The notes: a model not told the origin generated them from the sequence alone. Positions 25,174 to 34,036 are shown, counted from the first letter of the stretch. The stretch: 64,000 nt of DNA from Neobacillus terrae (GCF_011393025.1 NZ_JAAOEO010000017.1:29221-93220); one strand, 5' to 3'. Made by a program: numbers and translations.

Positions 25174-26268
25174 ATGAGATTAGTCGCCACCAGCTCCGTT
25201 CCTAAAGGGGCAATACTTGGCAAGGCCATATATAATGACCGTGGAAAGATTCTCTTGAACGAGGGGGTCAAACTGGAGGACAAGCTTTTAAGCCGTCTCG
25301 AGGGAATGGGCATCTGTTATATTTATGTAAAGGATAAAAAGACTGATGATATTAAACTAAAGGACCCTATTCCTGTTAAAGCCAGAAGAAAGGCTATGAC
25401 TACGATAGAATCCAATTTCGTTAAGATTCAAAAGGATACGTACGTTTCCGGTTCCTTAGTGATAGAAAAAGCTTCGGGGGATTTTAAATCCTTAATAAAA
25501 TATCTCCTTTCAGAAATAAAAGGAAATCAAGATCTGCTCGTACTGCTGTCTGATGTTTTTACTTACGACCATTATATCTTTACTCATTCCTTGAACGTTA
25601 CCATGTATACCCTGGCAATCGGACTTGAAATGAAATTAACATCAAAAGAGCTTGAAATATTGGGGTTGGGAGCAATTTTGCATGATGTTGGCAAAATGAA
25701 AGTGCCTGAGCAGATTCTCCTGAAACCCGGGCGGTTAACTGAAGAGGAATATGAAGAAATTAAGAAACATGCGGAGGATGGATTTAACATTCTGCGACGC
25801 ATCCCGACAGTTCCTCTTTTAGCAGCACACTGTGCTTTTCAGCACCATGAGAGGCTTGATGGGTCGGGTTATCCCCGCGGGATTACGGGAGATGATATTC
25901 ACGATTATGGAAAAATCCTTGCGGTGGCTGATGTATTCGATGCGATCACATCCAACAGGGTTTACAGAAAAGCAATGCTGCCCCATGAGGCTCTGGAAAT
26001 TTTATACGCCGGATCTGGAACTCTTTATGATACAAAAGTGGTCGATGCTTTTAGAAGAGCAGTCGTAATTTACCCTGTGGGAATTACTGTAGTGCTTTCA
26101 GATGGACGTAAGGGAGTTGTAAGCAGGCAAAATAAGGGATTGAGTGACCGTCCGGTTGTAAGGGTCCTCGAGGAAAAGGGAGAAGAAATCAAGCCTTATG
26201 AACTTGATTTAAAAAAAGAGCTGCATATCATTATTTCTGAATGCGACACCACCTTTAAAAAGAACTAA
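25174..26268 (+). CDS. HD-GYP domain protein, probable c-di-GMP phosphodiesterase
   Basis: A 364-residue protein. The C-terminal HD-GYP domain has LHDVGKMKVP (HD and K), HHERLDGSGYPRG (the HHE and GYP motifs) and VADVFDAITSNRVYRKAM, as in active c-di-GMP hydrolases. The N-terminal 120 residues resemble the DUF3391-like region of such proteins. No transmembrane segment is visible. GATGGGAG lies before ATG 25174; a TTG at 25156 overlaps the site. A terminator follows whose arm overlaps the next gene's ribosome site. Confidence 0.9.
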   Translation: MRLVATSSVPKGAILGKAIYNDRGKILLNEGVKLEDKLLSRLEGMGICYIYVKDKKTDDIKLKDPIPVKARRKAMTTIESNFVKIQKDTYVSGSLVIEKASGDFKSLIKYLLSEIKGNQDLLVLLSDVFTYDHYIFTHSLNVTMYTLAIGLEMKLTSKELEILGLGAILHDVGKMKVPEQILLKPGRLTEEEYEEIKKHAEDGFNILRRIPTVPLLAAHCAFQHHERLDGSGYPRGITGDDIHDYGKILAVADVFDAITSNRVYRKAMLPHEALEILYAGSGTLYDTKVVDAFRRAVVIYPVGITVVLSDGRKGVVSRQNKGLSDRPVVRVLEEKGEEIKPYELDLKKELHIIISECDTTFKKN

Positions 26269-26297
26269 TTCAATTTTAATAACTTTTAGAGCTAGTT

Positions 26298-26340
26298 CCC
26301 CTTTTACAAGCATACAATTAGCTTGTAAAGGGGGTTTTTT
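26298..26340 (+). terminator. Terminator of the HD-GYP gene, overlapping the yunB start region
   Basis: CCCCTTTTACAAGC (26298-26311) pairs with GCTTGTAAAGGGGG (26321-26334), followed by seven T residues. The GGGGG of the 3' arm is the only ribosome site for the GTG of yunB at 26342. The loop contains CATACAAT (26311-26318), a match to the sigma-E -10 consensus. Confidence 0.85.
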
Positions 26341-26341
26341 T

Positions 26342-27103
26342 GTGAAGCTGCGCATCAGGTCTTTCCGTAGAGGCCCTTTGCCTTATAGATATGTATTTTT
26401 ATTAACTTTTATTTTTTTCATTTTTTCTACAGCAGCCGGGATGTGGATTGTCAATAAAGGAATTACCCCCACTCTCATGAGCTATGCGGAATCTCAGACA
26501 AGAAAAATTGCCTCTATGGTTATAACAAAGGCTGTTATTAAGAAGACCGTTAACGTAAAAGATATCAATGAAATTATGGAAGAAATTCCGGGGAAAAACG
26601 GCAAGGCTTCGAGTTACAATATGAAAACAGACATCATTAACAGAGCTCTGGCAGAAACGACTCTGGAAGTTGAAAAGAATATAAAGATGGCAGAAAAGGG
26701 TGATCTTGCTGCACTCGAACAACTGTCAGATGTAAGAATTGAAACGGATAAGCCAAAGGATTTGGAGGGTATTATTTGGTATGTTCCCTTAGGCCAGGCC
26801 TCAAATATTACTTTGTTAGGTAACCTGGGACCTAAAATTCCAGTTCGTTTTAACGCGATTGGAAACGTCCGTCCTGATGTTAAAACCACTGTAAAACCAA
26901 TGGGGATTAATAATACTTGGATTGAAATTTCCATTCACTTGGATGTCTCTATTCAAATTATTACTCCTTTTGCCACAAAAATTACCAAGCTGAAACAAAA
27001 CATACCGGTAGCAGCCGGATTGATACAAGGGGATGTTCCTCAGTTTTACAATGGCGGAGGAGGTTCATCGCCTTCTCTGGAACTCCCAGTACCTGGACAT
27101 TAA
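26342..27103 (+). CDS. yunB: Sporulation protein YunB
   Basis: A 253-residue membrane-anchored sporulation protein. A short basic N-terminus is followed by one transmembrane segment at about residues 16-38, and the rest is outside the membrane. In B. subtilis, YunB is made in the mother cell under sigma-E and is needed for full sporulation. The GTG start follows GGGGG by seven bases, and that site is part of the preceding terminator. It converges with lytH. Confidence 0.9.
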   Translation: MKLRIRSFRRGPLPYRYVFLLTFIFFIFSTAAGMWIVNKGITPTLMSYAESQTRKIASMVITKAVIKKTVNVKDINEIMEEIPGKNGKASSYNMKTDIINRALAETTLEVEKNIKMAEKGDLAALEQLSDVRIETDKPKDLEGIIWYVPLGQASNITLLGNLGPKIPVRFNAIGNVRPDVKTTVKPMGINNTWIEISIHLDVSIQIITPFATKITKLKQNIPVAAGLIQGDVPQFYNGGGGSSPSLELPVPGH

Positions 27104-27110
27104 AAAGTGG

Positions 27111-27141
27111 AAAGGACTGTCCGTCAGGGGCAGTCCTTTTC
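27111..27141. terminator. Terminator between convergent yunB and lytH
   Basis: AAAGGACTG (27111-27119) pairs with CAGTCCTTT (27131-27139). The T-run is short on the plus side, and an A-rich flank gives some function in the other direction. Confidence 0.75.
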
Positions 27142-27149
27142 ATGCCGGA

Positions 27150-28139
27150 TTACTTATTTTTTCTCGCCTTTAATTTTTCGGTTCTCTCCCACATTCTTAA
27201 ATGTGGATATGGATCAAAGGACCATTCAGAGTAACCGTTGTCCTTGTACATGCCGTAATGCAAATGAGGCGGGAACTTTCCTGAGGTCCCAGGAGGCCCG
27301 TAGCCTGTGCTTCCTACCCCGCCTATCAAGGTGCCGGGTTCTACAATCTGGCCTACTTTAAGATCTTTGGCAAAGCCGCTAAGATGGGCAAAATAATGAT
27401 AGGTATTGTTAATATCACGAATCCCTACTCTCCAGCCACCAAATTTATTCCAGCCCTTCATTTCAACAATTCCATACTTTGTTGCCCGGACTGGTACACC
27501 GTAATGGGAGAAAATATCCGTTCCTTCATGTATTCTTCTCCCGCCCCAGCCTCGTGCATCTCCCCATGTATTGTTATAACTATGGTTGCTCCGTATAGGA
27601 ACAGGAAAGGCGGAATCCTCTAAATCAATCCTTCCAAAGTGCCTGTAGATCTTTGCTTTGTCCGCAATAATGCCCACTGTTTTATCACGTTTATAATAAT
27701 CCCATAGAGCAATTTTAATATTCTCCTGGTCAATTCCATAGGAGAGAAGATAAACAGCAAAGGAATAGAGAACATCTTCATCATCATTGATGCTTGCTTT
27801 TCTATCTCCGTTCCCATCAACCCCAGCGCCATTAAAAAAGGAGATGGACGCTGGATTGGTATCTGAAGGATGGGGATTTGCTATCCCTGCCCATTCTTCC
27901 GGCCGGAAATAGATGCCGGTTAATCCCTGTGGTTTTGGCAAGTCTCTGCGAACCTGGCGGATGTTCCGCTCATATTGATCGATAGCGGCCAAGTAGTACC
28001 AGGGGATTTGAGTTACAGCTTCTACTTTTTTATACAGAGCCATTCTTTTCTGATAAACATCTTCTTCTTCGGCATGTGCAGATTGGAAGGGTAAAAATAT
28101 AAATACGAATACTGTTCCTAATATCAAAAGCGCCCGCAC
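27150..28139 (-). CDS. lytH: M23-family L-Ala-D-Glu peptidase, spore cortex maturation
   Basis: A 329-residue secreted peptidase. The signal peptide ends near AHAEE. The C-terminal M23 (LytM) domain has the zinc site HEGTDIF and the HxH motif PPHLHYG. The N-terminal region matches LytH/YunA of B. subtilis, which trims cortex peptides to single L-alanine during sporulation. It is divergent from lipA and convergent with the spore gene yunB, which fits that role. Confidence 0.9.
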   Translation of the reverse strand: MRALLILGTVFVFIFLPFQSAHAEEEDVYQKRMALYKKVEAVTQIPWYYLAAIDQYERNIRQVRRDLPKPQGLTGIYFRPEEWAGIANPHPSDTNPASISFFNGAGVDGNGDRKASINDDEDVLYSFAVYLLSYGIDQENIKIALWDYYKRDKTVGIIADKAKIYRHFGRIDLEDSAFPVPIRSNHSYNNTWGDARGWGGRRIHEGTDIFSHYGVPVRATKYGIVEMKGWNKFGGWRVGIRDINNTYHYFAHLSGFAKDLKVGQIVEPGTLIGGVGSTGYGPPGTSGKFPPHLHYGMYKDNGYSEWSFDPYPHLRMWERTEKLKARKNK

Positions 28140-28322
28140 AGGAATCCTCCCTTCGGATAATATACAAAATTAGTTTGCAAAAGAAGCGTGAGATTTATTA
28201 TGGTTAATAAATGGTAAAGATAAACTCCTGGCTTGTCCTGCCTGTTTTAGTATGATAAAGTGACAGTTGAAGACACTCATTCTTGTGCATTGGAATTTTT
28301 CAGATTAAATGAGGTGGAAAAT

Positions 28323-29240
28323 ATGAACACCAAAGGTGAACACTTGCGTAAACCGGAATGGTTAAAGATAAAACTTAATACGAACGAAAGTTACACTGGC
28401 TTGAAAAAGATGATGAGGGAAAAGCAGCTTCATACCGTTTGTGAAGAAGCCAGATGCCCAAATATTCATGAATGCTGGGCGGTAAGAAGAACTGCGACTT
28501 TTATGATTCTAGGTGATGTATGTACACGTGCATGCCGCTTTTGTGCTGTGAAAACGGGACTTCCTACTGAATTGGATTTACAGGAGCCTGAAAGAGTTGC
28601 TGATTCAGTCACGCTCATGAATTTAAAGCATGTGGTTGTTACAGCAGTTGCAAGGGATGATTTAAAGGATGGGGGAGCAGCCGTTTTTGCTGAGACAGTT
28701 CGGGCTATTCGCCGTAAAAATCCTTTTACTAGCATCGAAGTACTTCCTTCTGATATGGGGGGTAAAGAAAAAAATTTACAGGTTCTTATGGATGCAAAAC
28801 CAGATATTCTGAACCATAACATAGAAACTGTCCGCAGGCTTACACCAAGAGTTAGAGCGCGTGCTACATATGAACGTTCACTTGAATTTTTGCGCAGAGC
28901 GAAAGAAATGCAGCCTACTATTCCAACGAAATCAAGCCTCATGATTGGAATAGGCGAAACCAAAGAAGAGATTTTGGAAACGATGGATGATCTTCGTACT
29001 AATAACGTGGATATTATGACCATTGGCCAATATCTTCAGCCAACTAAAAAGCATTTGAACGTTATTAAATATTACAGCCCTGCTGAGTTTGAAGAACTGA
29101 AGGAAATTGCTTTAAGCAAAGGATTTAGCCATTGTGAGGCAGGTCCGCTTGTCCGTTCTTCATACCATGCGGATGAACAGGTTAATGCTGCTGCCAAGCA
29201 TAAAAATGCTCTTGCAGAGATTGAAGCACAAGAAGCATAA
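28323..29240 (+). CDS. lipA: Lipoyl synthase
   Basis: A 305-residue radical SAM enzyme that inserts two sulfur atoms into protein-bound octanoyl groups. The auxiliary cluster motif is CEEARCPNIHEC, the radical SAM motif CTRACRFC and the C-terminal serine ligand RSSYHADEQ. ATG 28323 follows GAGGTGG; an upstream frame to 28260 has no site. Its substrates include GcvH at 3.9 kb and the 2-oxoacid dehydrogenases, and it depends on Fe-S clusters from the suf system. Confidence 0.97.
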   Translation: MNTKGEHLRKPEWLKIKLNTNESYTGLKKMMREKQLHTVCEEARCPNIHECWAVRRTATFMILGDVCTRACRFCAVKTGLPTELDLQEPERVADSVTLMNLKHVVVTAVARDDLKDGGAAVFAETVRAIRRKNPFTSIEVLPSDMGGKEKNLQVLMDAKPDILNHNIETVRRLTPRVRARATYERSLEFLRRAKEMQPTIPTKSSLMIGIGETKEEILETMDDLRTNNVDIMTIGQYLQPTKKHLNVIKYYSPAEFEELKEIALSKGFSHCEAGPLVRSSYHADEQVNAAAKHKNALAEIEAQEA

Positions 29241-29251
29241 GGTGAAACACC

Positions 29252-29290
29252 AAAAAGAGTTCAGCTGAATTTTCAGCTGAACTCTTTATC
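29252..29290. terminator. Bidirectional terminator between lipA and yutC
   Basis: A perfect 15-bp stem (AAAGAGTTCAGCTGA at 29254 with TCAGCTGAACTCTTT ending 29287), with an A-run on the left and T-rich sequence on the right. Confidence 0.9.
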
Positions 29291-29291
29291 G

Positions 29292-29963
29292 TTATTTACC
29301 CATATTATTATCCGATTTTCCTGTGTTATTACCGGATTTCTCCATGTGATCATCGGGAGTTTCGCCATTGGCATTTTCACTTGCATTCATTGGTGCTCCC
29401 TGTGGTGACTTTTTCATTTCTTTAATTAAATTATCCACAAGATGGCGTGATCCCCTGCTGGTGGAATCCAGGTGTGATAAATTCTCTACTTCCCGGAACA
29501 TCCTTTTGTTATCACTTACATAGACGTGATAATAACGGGGAACCACTGACATCGCCGTTCTTTTTACCATATCCGCTGTCCGGTTTCTGTTTTGGGCATC
29601 CGTATCGTATGCAATTAGGACTTCCTGGTCGGTTACCAAAGTGGCAATATCATTTATATTTGGCAGGTCAGTTCCAAGACTGCTGATAACATGGGCCAAC
29701 TGTTCCCTATTCATGGCAATAGGGCGTCCATTTGAGTGCGCATCTCCCATAACGGGGCTTTTTTGGTGCCTCACATATCCAAAATCATTACTCATATTTC
29801 TAACGCCTTGTGTTTGTTTTTCGTTATAAAGTTCATTGCGTTTATTATTAACATTTATGGAATGCCCGCTTTCCTCGTAAACATCCTTATGGGAAGCGTC
29901 ATTAGAGCAGCCAACAGTGCCAAGCAGACAGGCAATTCCCAGTACTGACAAGGTTTTTTTCAA
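29292..29963 (-). CDS. yutC: YhcN/YlaJ-family sporulation lipoprotein
   Basis: A 223-residue lipoprotein with the lipobox LLGTVGC (C19). A central YhcN/YlaJ-type domain is present (AHVISSLGTDLPNINDIATL and VVPRYYHVYVSDN), with a low-complexity Asn/Gly/Lys tail ending NNTGKSDNN. Family members are found in the spore inner membrane or forespore. It is convergent with lipA over a shared terminator, as in B. subtilis. Confidence 0.87.
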   Translation of the reverse strand: MKKTLSVLGIACLLGTVGCSNDASHKDVYEESGHSINVNNKRNELYNEKQTQGVRNMSNDFGYVRHQKSPVMGDAHSNGRPIAMNREQLAHVISSLGTDLPNINDIATLVTDQEVLIAYDTDAQNRNRTADMVKRTAMSVVPRYYHVYVSDNKRMFREVENLSHLDSTSRGSRHLVDNLIKEMKKSPQGAPMNASENANGETPDDHMEKSGNNTGKSDNNMGK

Positions 29964-30075
29964 TATTTACACCTCCTGTTATTAGGATTGCCAATGACTG
30001 TGTTTTTTTCACTTAGAAATTGATGGGGAATCGGTTATAATGAGTATAAGGTAGCTGGAAAATAGAGGTGAGACA

Positions 30076-30351
30076 ATGATTTCGATCAATAATACTTTTT
30101 ATGAGGTTATAGAGGATTATCGAAACGCTTTTAATGAAGATGCATTTATAGGGCGGTTTAGTGATATTTTAGCGCGGTATGATTATATTGTAGGGGATTG
30201 GGGCTATGGTCAGCTCCGCCTCAGAGGGTTCTTTGATGACCAAAATCAAAAGGCCTCCTTTGATACAAAAATCAGCACATTAAGTGAGTACCTTTATGAG
30301 TACTGTAATTTCGGCTGTGCTTATTTTGTAATTAAAAAAGTAAAAAGTTAA
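30076..30351 (+). CDS. yutD: DUF1027 family protein YutD
   Basis: A 91-residue YutD-family protein with YDYIVGDWGYGQLRLRGFF, the conserved core of the family. It is cytoplasmic and of unknown function. TAGAGGTGAG precedes ATG 30076. A bidirectional terminator separates it from the convergent gene to the right. Confidence 0.88.
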   Translation: MISINNTFYEVIEDYRNAFNEDAFIGRFSDILARYDYIVGDWGYGQLRLRGFFDDQNQKASFDTKISTLSEYLYEYCNFGCAYFVIKKVKS

Positions 30352-30386
30352 AAAGGGGCCGGTACTTTTTGTACCGGCCTTTTTAT
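30351..30386. terminator. Bidirectional terminator after yutD
   Basis: GGCCGGTAC (30357-30365) pairs with GTACCGGCC (30371-30379), flanked by A- and T-runs. Confidence 0.92.
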
Positions 30387-30389
30387 GAC

Positions 30390-30674
30390 TTATGGAGAAT
30401 AGGGTGGCTGATCATCACTGTTAGGGTCATCATGAGTTGGATGAGCACCAGGCATTTGTCTTGGATTATTCTGATGAAGAGATTTGTTTTCATAATTAAA
30501 GGGAGTATAATAACGCTGCCCTTCCTCCCAGGGAGTGCTTTTATTTTCAACAGGTTCATTTTCTCTAATTGGAGAACCATAAGGCCCTTCAGGCAGAGTT
30601 TCTGCAGTAAGGTAGTCTCTTTGTTTTTCCACATTTGAAAAATCACTATATTTTTCCGCATCTTTTTTTGACAT
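30390..30674 (-). CDS. Small hydrophilic protein of Bacillaceae, 94 residues
   Basis: A 94-residue, Pro/Asn/Glu-rich, probably disordered protein (FSNVEKQRDYLTAETLPEGPYGSP, shown in part; tail THDDPNSDDQPPYSP). It resembles short proteins annotated only as cytosolic protein in related bacilli, but I cannot name a family. The start has GGGAGTG upstream on the minus strand. It shares the yutD terminator. Confidence 0.72.
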   Translation of the reverse strand: MSKKDAEKYSDFSNVEKQRDYLTAETLPEGPYGSPIRENEPVENKSTPWEEGQRYYTPFNYENKSLHQNNPRQMPGAHPTHDDPNSDDQPPYSP

Positions 30675-30700
30675 GCTTTCACTCCCATTAGAGCCAATTT

Positions 30701-30800
30701 TCTTAGCTAATCAGAATTAATATCGATAAATTCTGAACGAATAAGCGCAACTACGGCTCAGCCCTCACCTAAGGGCTCGGCAATCGCCGAGTTTTCTTTA
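30701..30800 (+). repeat. Double-hairpin repeat family B, copy 2
   Basis: TTAGCTAATCAGAATTAATA and ATAAATTCTGAACGAATAAG form the first hairpin. It is followed by GCGCAACTACGGC, then a second hairpin CTCGGCAATCGCCGAG with a T-rich tail. It lies between two minus-strand genes. Confidence 0.75.
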
Positions 30801-30844
30801 TATTATGGTCATTTGAAAGTGAAACATGCTTTTAGCCGCAAAAA

Positions 30845-31111
30845 TTATACAACCTCTGTTAAAAACGAACGCAGCTCTTCAGCTTCAGATTCTGTTAGCT
30901 GGAAAGCATACTCCAAATAACCTTCTTCCTGAAGGTCATCCTGCCCAATAATCGCAAATCGGTTTCCCTGCATATCGAGTACGAGGCTTTTTCCATAATG
31001 GCGGCCAGTTTGAATAATGGCAAGATCATAACGTTTATCTTCACCCAAAAAGCTCACAAAACGTGTATTTGCAGATTCCTTATCATCGTATAAAAAGAAA
31101 TGGTCTGTCAT
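30845..31111 (-). CDS. DUF3055 family protein
   Basis: An 88-residue protein of the DUF3055 (SAV0927-like) family, with MTDHFFLYDDKESANTRFVS and a C-terminal acidic helix. It is cytoplasmic and of unknown function. An AAAGGAG site lies upstream on the minus strand. It is divergent from the EAL gene. Confidence 0.82.
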   Translation of the reverse strand: MTDHFFLYDDKESANTRFVSFLGEDKRYDLAIIQTGRHYGKSLVLDMQGNRFAIIGQDDLQEEGYLEYAFQLTESEAEELRSFLTEVV

Positions 31112-31316
31112 AGTTTTTCTCCTTTAAAAATTGTTAGGAATTTAACTTTTCTCAATATTTTAATCACATTTAATCTTATCAGATTTTCAATGGAAATGTC
31201 AGTCCTCCGTAAAAGTGTTATTTTGAAAAAATTTCTTTTTAAGGAAAATTGAGATAAAGAATGTGGTACAATAGTCTCATGTAATGGATATCGACTTCTG
31301 AGAGGAATGAAACCGA

Positions 31317-32618
31317 ATGGTCCGCCGTTATGTCGAAAAAGCGAAAAGGATATTAAAATGGGGGAAACTCTTTATGCCTTATTCGGCCATGCGTTTTTAT
31401 CCTCCTCAATTTATTGTGAGAAATCCTGTTGCTGAAGGAGTAAAAAATGCCTTTAACAATGGCTGCGAGGTGGCAGTGATTGTATTTAATATTAAAGATA
31501 TTAAAGAACTGGCTGATATGCTCGGCCAATTTCAATTCCAGGGTTACATCAAAAGAGTAAAAAAGTTCTTTCGGAATATAATTGAGGAAGCAATCGACAT
31601 TAACGATATTATCACCCTTCATGATTTTTATGGTGATGGGTTAACATTATCAATAAGAGTGAATCCCGAGCATCATTCAATTTCTGAAATAGACCTTTTG
31701 ATAAAAAGAATTTCCCGTGAGGCAGAACGTTTCCTTCTAATTGAATATCCAATGGTTCCTACCGTTTTTCAAACGGGGTATATGTTTGTTGAGAAAAAAC
31801 ATTATTCTGTTCAGGAAGCAGTACTTAAGGCACAGCAGCAGGCCATTGCTATGGCTGAAAAGCGTATTGATACAGAGTTCAATGAAATGCTGTTTACAAT
31901 GACAAGAATTGTTTCCCAAAAGGATATCCGCCTTCTCGCACAGCCTATTATTGATGTGGCAACAAATAAGGTCAGGGCGTGGGAGATGCTGACTAGGGGT
32001 CCAAAGGGAACAGTCCTTGAAAATCCGCTTTCTCTTTTTTCAATTGCAAGGCAGACTGGCCTTCTTTATGATCTGGAGATGATTGTTCTCGAAAAAGCTC
32101 TTCAGCAGGTAAGGGATTTAAGCTGCAAACAAGATATATTCCTCAATTGTACGCCGCTTACCATCGGAAATATGCGTTTTATACGTGATATTAAAAAATT
32201 AATGATAAAATATAAGAAAATATCCCCTAAACAGATTACTTTTGAGATTACCGAACGCGACTCCATCGAGGGAATCAAAGATTTTAATTATAATATTAAA
32301 GTTTTAAGGCTAATGGGGTTCCGGCTTGCCGTTGACGATACAGGGGCGGGATATGCCAGTCTTAATACAATTAGTGAAATTATGCCGGATATTATAAAAA
32401 TTGATCGCTCAGTCATCCAGAACATCGACAAAAATTCAGTTAAGGAATCGATGCTGAAAGGGCTTCTGCTTGTGGCAAGAGAGGCTGGTTCTTTGGTTGT
32501 GGCAGAAGGAATTGAGAATGAATCCGAAGCATCCGTATTGTCCCGTAATAATGTGGATTTGGCCCAGGGGTATTTTTATGCAAGGCCTGCCGCGCTGGCA
32601 AAATCTATGGCTACCTAG
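31317..32618 (+). CDS. EAL-domain c-di-GMP phosphodiesterase with degenerate GGDEF-like domain
   Basis: A 433-residue protein. The C-terminal EAL domain (about residues 195-430) has WEMLTRGP in place of EALLR but keeps the metal and catalytic positions: FLNCTP, ITERDS, DDTGAGYAS, IKIDRS and VAEGIE. The N-terminal region (about 40-185) looks like a GGDEF domain whose active site reads YGDGL, so it is probably inactive or regulatory. No membrane segment is visible. GAGAGGAATG lies before ATG 31317. yutE follows after 22 bases and may be co-transcribed. Confidence 0.87.
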   Translation: MVRRYVEKAKRILKWGKLFMPYSAMRFYPPQFIVRNPVAEGVKNAFNNGCEVAVIVFNIKDIKELADMLGQFQFQGYIKRVKKFFRNIIEEAIDINDIITLHDFYGDGLTLSIRVNPEHHSISEIDLLIKRISREAERFLLIEYPMVPTVFQTGYMFVEKKHYSVQEAVLKAQQQAIAMAEKRIDTEFNEMLFTMTRIVSQKDIRLLAQPIIDVATNKVRAWEMLTRGPKGTVLENPLSLFSIARQTGLLYDLEMIVLEKALQQVRDLSCKQDIFLNCTPLTIGNMRFIRDIKKLMIKYKKISPKQITFEITERDSIEGIKDFNYNIKVLRLMGFRLAVDDTGAGYASLNTISEIMPDIIKIDRSVIQNIDKNSVKESMLKGLLLVAREAGSLVVAEGIENESEASVLSRNNVDLAQGYFYARPAALAKSMAT

Positions 32619-32640
32619 AAATGACAAAGGAAGTGGATGT

Positions 32641-33078
32641 ATGTATTTTGTGGACCGCAATAAAATTGAAGAGATTTTATCGTACCTGGAAGAATTGATT
32701 CGTACATTCTCCGAAGTGAAGAATTGGGAAGGCCGATTGGAAAAAGCAGCTCTTGAAAGACTCACCCAGATGATGATTGAATCTATTTTGGATGTTGGGA
32801 ATTTGATGATTGACGGATTTATCATGAGGGATCCAGGAAGCTATGAGGATATCATTGATATCCTAATGGATGAAAAAGTGGTTTCTGAGGAAATAGGCTG
32901 CAGCCTCAAAACGCTTATTTTATTCAGAAAGATCCTTGTTCAATCCTATACTGAAATTAGTCACAACGACCTGGCTGATCAATTTTCCAAAAGGATTCAG
33001 GATATTCATGCTTTTGCGGATCACGTAAGAAAGTATCTGATTGAGGAACTGGGTCCAGTTTCGGCATTTAAAAATTAG
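32641..33078 (+). CDS. yutE: HepT-like (DUF86) protein YutE
   Basis: A 145-residue helical protein of the DUF86/HepT family, with GFIMRDPGSYEDIIDIL and the RX6Y motif RKILVQSY that gives HepT toxins their RNase activity. No MNT-type nucleotidyltransferase partner is adjacent, as with B. subtilis YutE, so a toxin role is uncertain. GGAAGTGG precedes ATG 32641; the frame is open much further upstream, but that stretch lies inside the EAL gene. Confidence 0.88.
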   Translation: MYFVDRNKIEEILSYLEELIRTFSEVKNWEGRLEKAALERLTQMMIESILDVGNLMIDGFIMRDPGSYEDIIDILMDEKVVSEEIGCSLKTLILFRKILVQSYTEISHNDLADQFSKRIQDIHAFADHVRKYLIEELGPVSAFKN

Positions 33079-33080
33079 GA

Positions 33081-33104
33081 AAGAGACCTTGGGGTCTTTT
33101 TTTC
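33081..33104 (+). terminator. Terminator after yutE
   Basis: A short stem AGACC/GGTCT is followed by eight T residues. Next to it (33111-33165) is a GC-rich block CTGCCCGCGGAAAGCG, similar in type to the repeats near 6.1 and 63.4 kb. Confidence 0.65.
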
Positions 33105-33236
33105 ATTGTCGAGGAGGCTTCCGGACTGCCCGCGGAAAGCGAGAGCCGGGAGCGGAAATCAACAGGCAAGATTAACAAGGCCTTTTCATTTAATATTATT
33201 TAGGATAGGGTAAGATACTCTTTAGGAGGGATAAGG

Positions 33237-34001
33237 ATGAAAAAATATAAAGGATATCTAATCGACCTGGATGGGACTATGTATAAAGGTACAGAGAGAA
33301 TTGAAGCAGCTTCAGACTTTGTAAAAAAACTAAAGGAAAAGGGAATTCCTTATTTATTTGTTACAAATAATTCCTCCAGAACTCCAAAACAAGTAGCTGA
33401 AAAGCTGAAGGGCTTTGACATACCTGCTGAAGTGGAACAGGTTTTTACTACAAGCCAGGCTACGGCCAATTACATATATGGAAGAAAACAAGATGCAAGT
33501 GTATATGTCATTGGAGAAGAGGGGATTCGGACTGCCTTAGAGGAAAAGGGTTTCCGATTTGCTGGTGAGGATGCTGATTTTGTCGTGGTTGGCATCGATC
33601 GCTCCATTAATTATGAAAAGCTGACTATTGGCTGTCTGGCAGTACGCAATGGCGCAATCTTTGTCTCCACAAACGCGGATATTGCACTTCCAACGGAAAG
33701 AGGATTAGTGCCGGGGAATGGATCGCTGACTTCCGTAATAACAGTTTCTACGCAGACTCAGCCTATCTTTATCGGAAAACCCGAGGCTGTTATCATGGAA
33801 CAGGCATTAAAGGTACTTGGAACCCCGAAGGACGAAACATTAATGGTTGGGGATTACTATGACACTGACATTCTAGCTGGAATCAATGCAGGAATGGATA
33901 CATTGCTTGTTCATACCGGTGTGACCACTAAGGAACTGTTAAAAGGATATGGCACCCAGCCAACCTATGCAATTGATTCACTTGACCACTGGGAACCATA
34001 A
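33237..34001 (+). CDS. yutF: HAD-family phosphatase YutF (NagD-like)
   Basis: A 254-residue class IIA HAD phosphatase of the NagD/p-nitrophenyl phosphatase type. The nucleophile motif is IDLDGTMYKG and motif II is FVTNNSSRTP. The lysine is in FIGKPEAVIM and motif IV is MVGDYYDTDI. It probably dephosphorylates small phosphometabolites; the substrate is not known. TAGGAGGGATAAGG precedes the ATG. Confidence 0.92.
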   Translation: MKKYKGYLIDLDGTMYKGTERIEAASDFVKKLKEKGIPYLFVTNNSSRTPKQVAEKLKGFDIPAEVEQVFTTSQATANYIYGRKQDASVYVIGEEGIRTALEEKGFRFAGEDADFVVVGIDRSINYEKLTIGCLAVRNGAIFVSTNADIALPTERGLVPGNGSLTSVITVSTQTQPIFIGKPEAVIMEQALKVLGTPKDETLMVGDYYDTDILAGINAGMDTLLVHTGVTTKELLKGYGTQPTYAIDSLDHWEP

Positions 34002-34007
34002 AAAACA

Positions 34008-34036
34008 AAAGCCGGGGAATATGCCCGGCTTTTTGG
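34008..34036 (+). terminator. Terminator after yutF
   Basis: AAAGCCGGG (34008-34016) pairs with CCCGGCTTT (34024-34032), followed by T residues. Confidence 0.88.

Noticed and set aside
28466..29023. A 185-codon frame on the minus strand inside lipA
   Set aside because: It is the antisense shadow of the lipA reading frame; lipA is beyond doubt from its Fe-S motifs.
32641..33078. Complete HepT/MntA toxin-antitoxin module
   Set aside because: Only the HepT-like gene is present; the preceding gene is an EAL protein and no nucleotidyltransferase domain is found near it.
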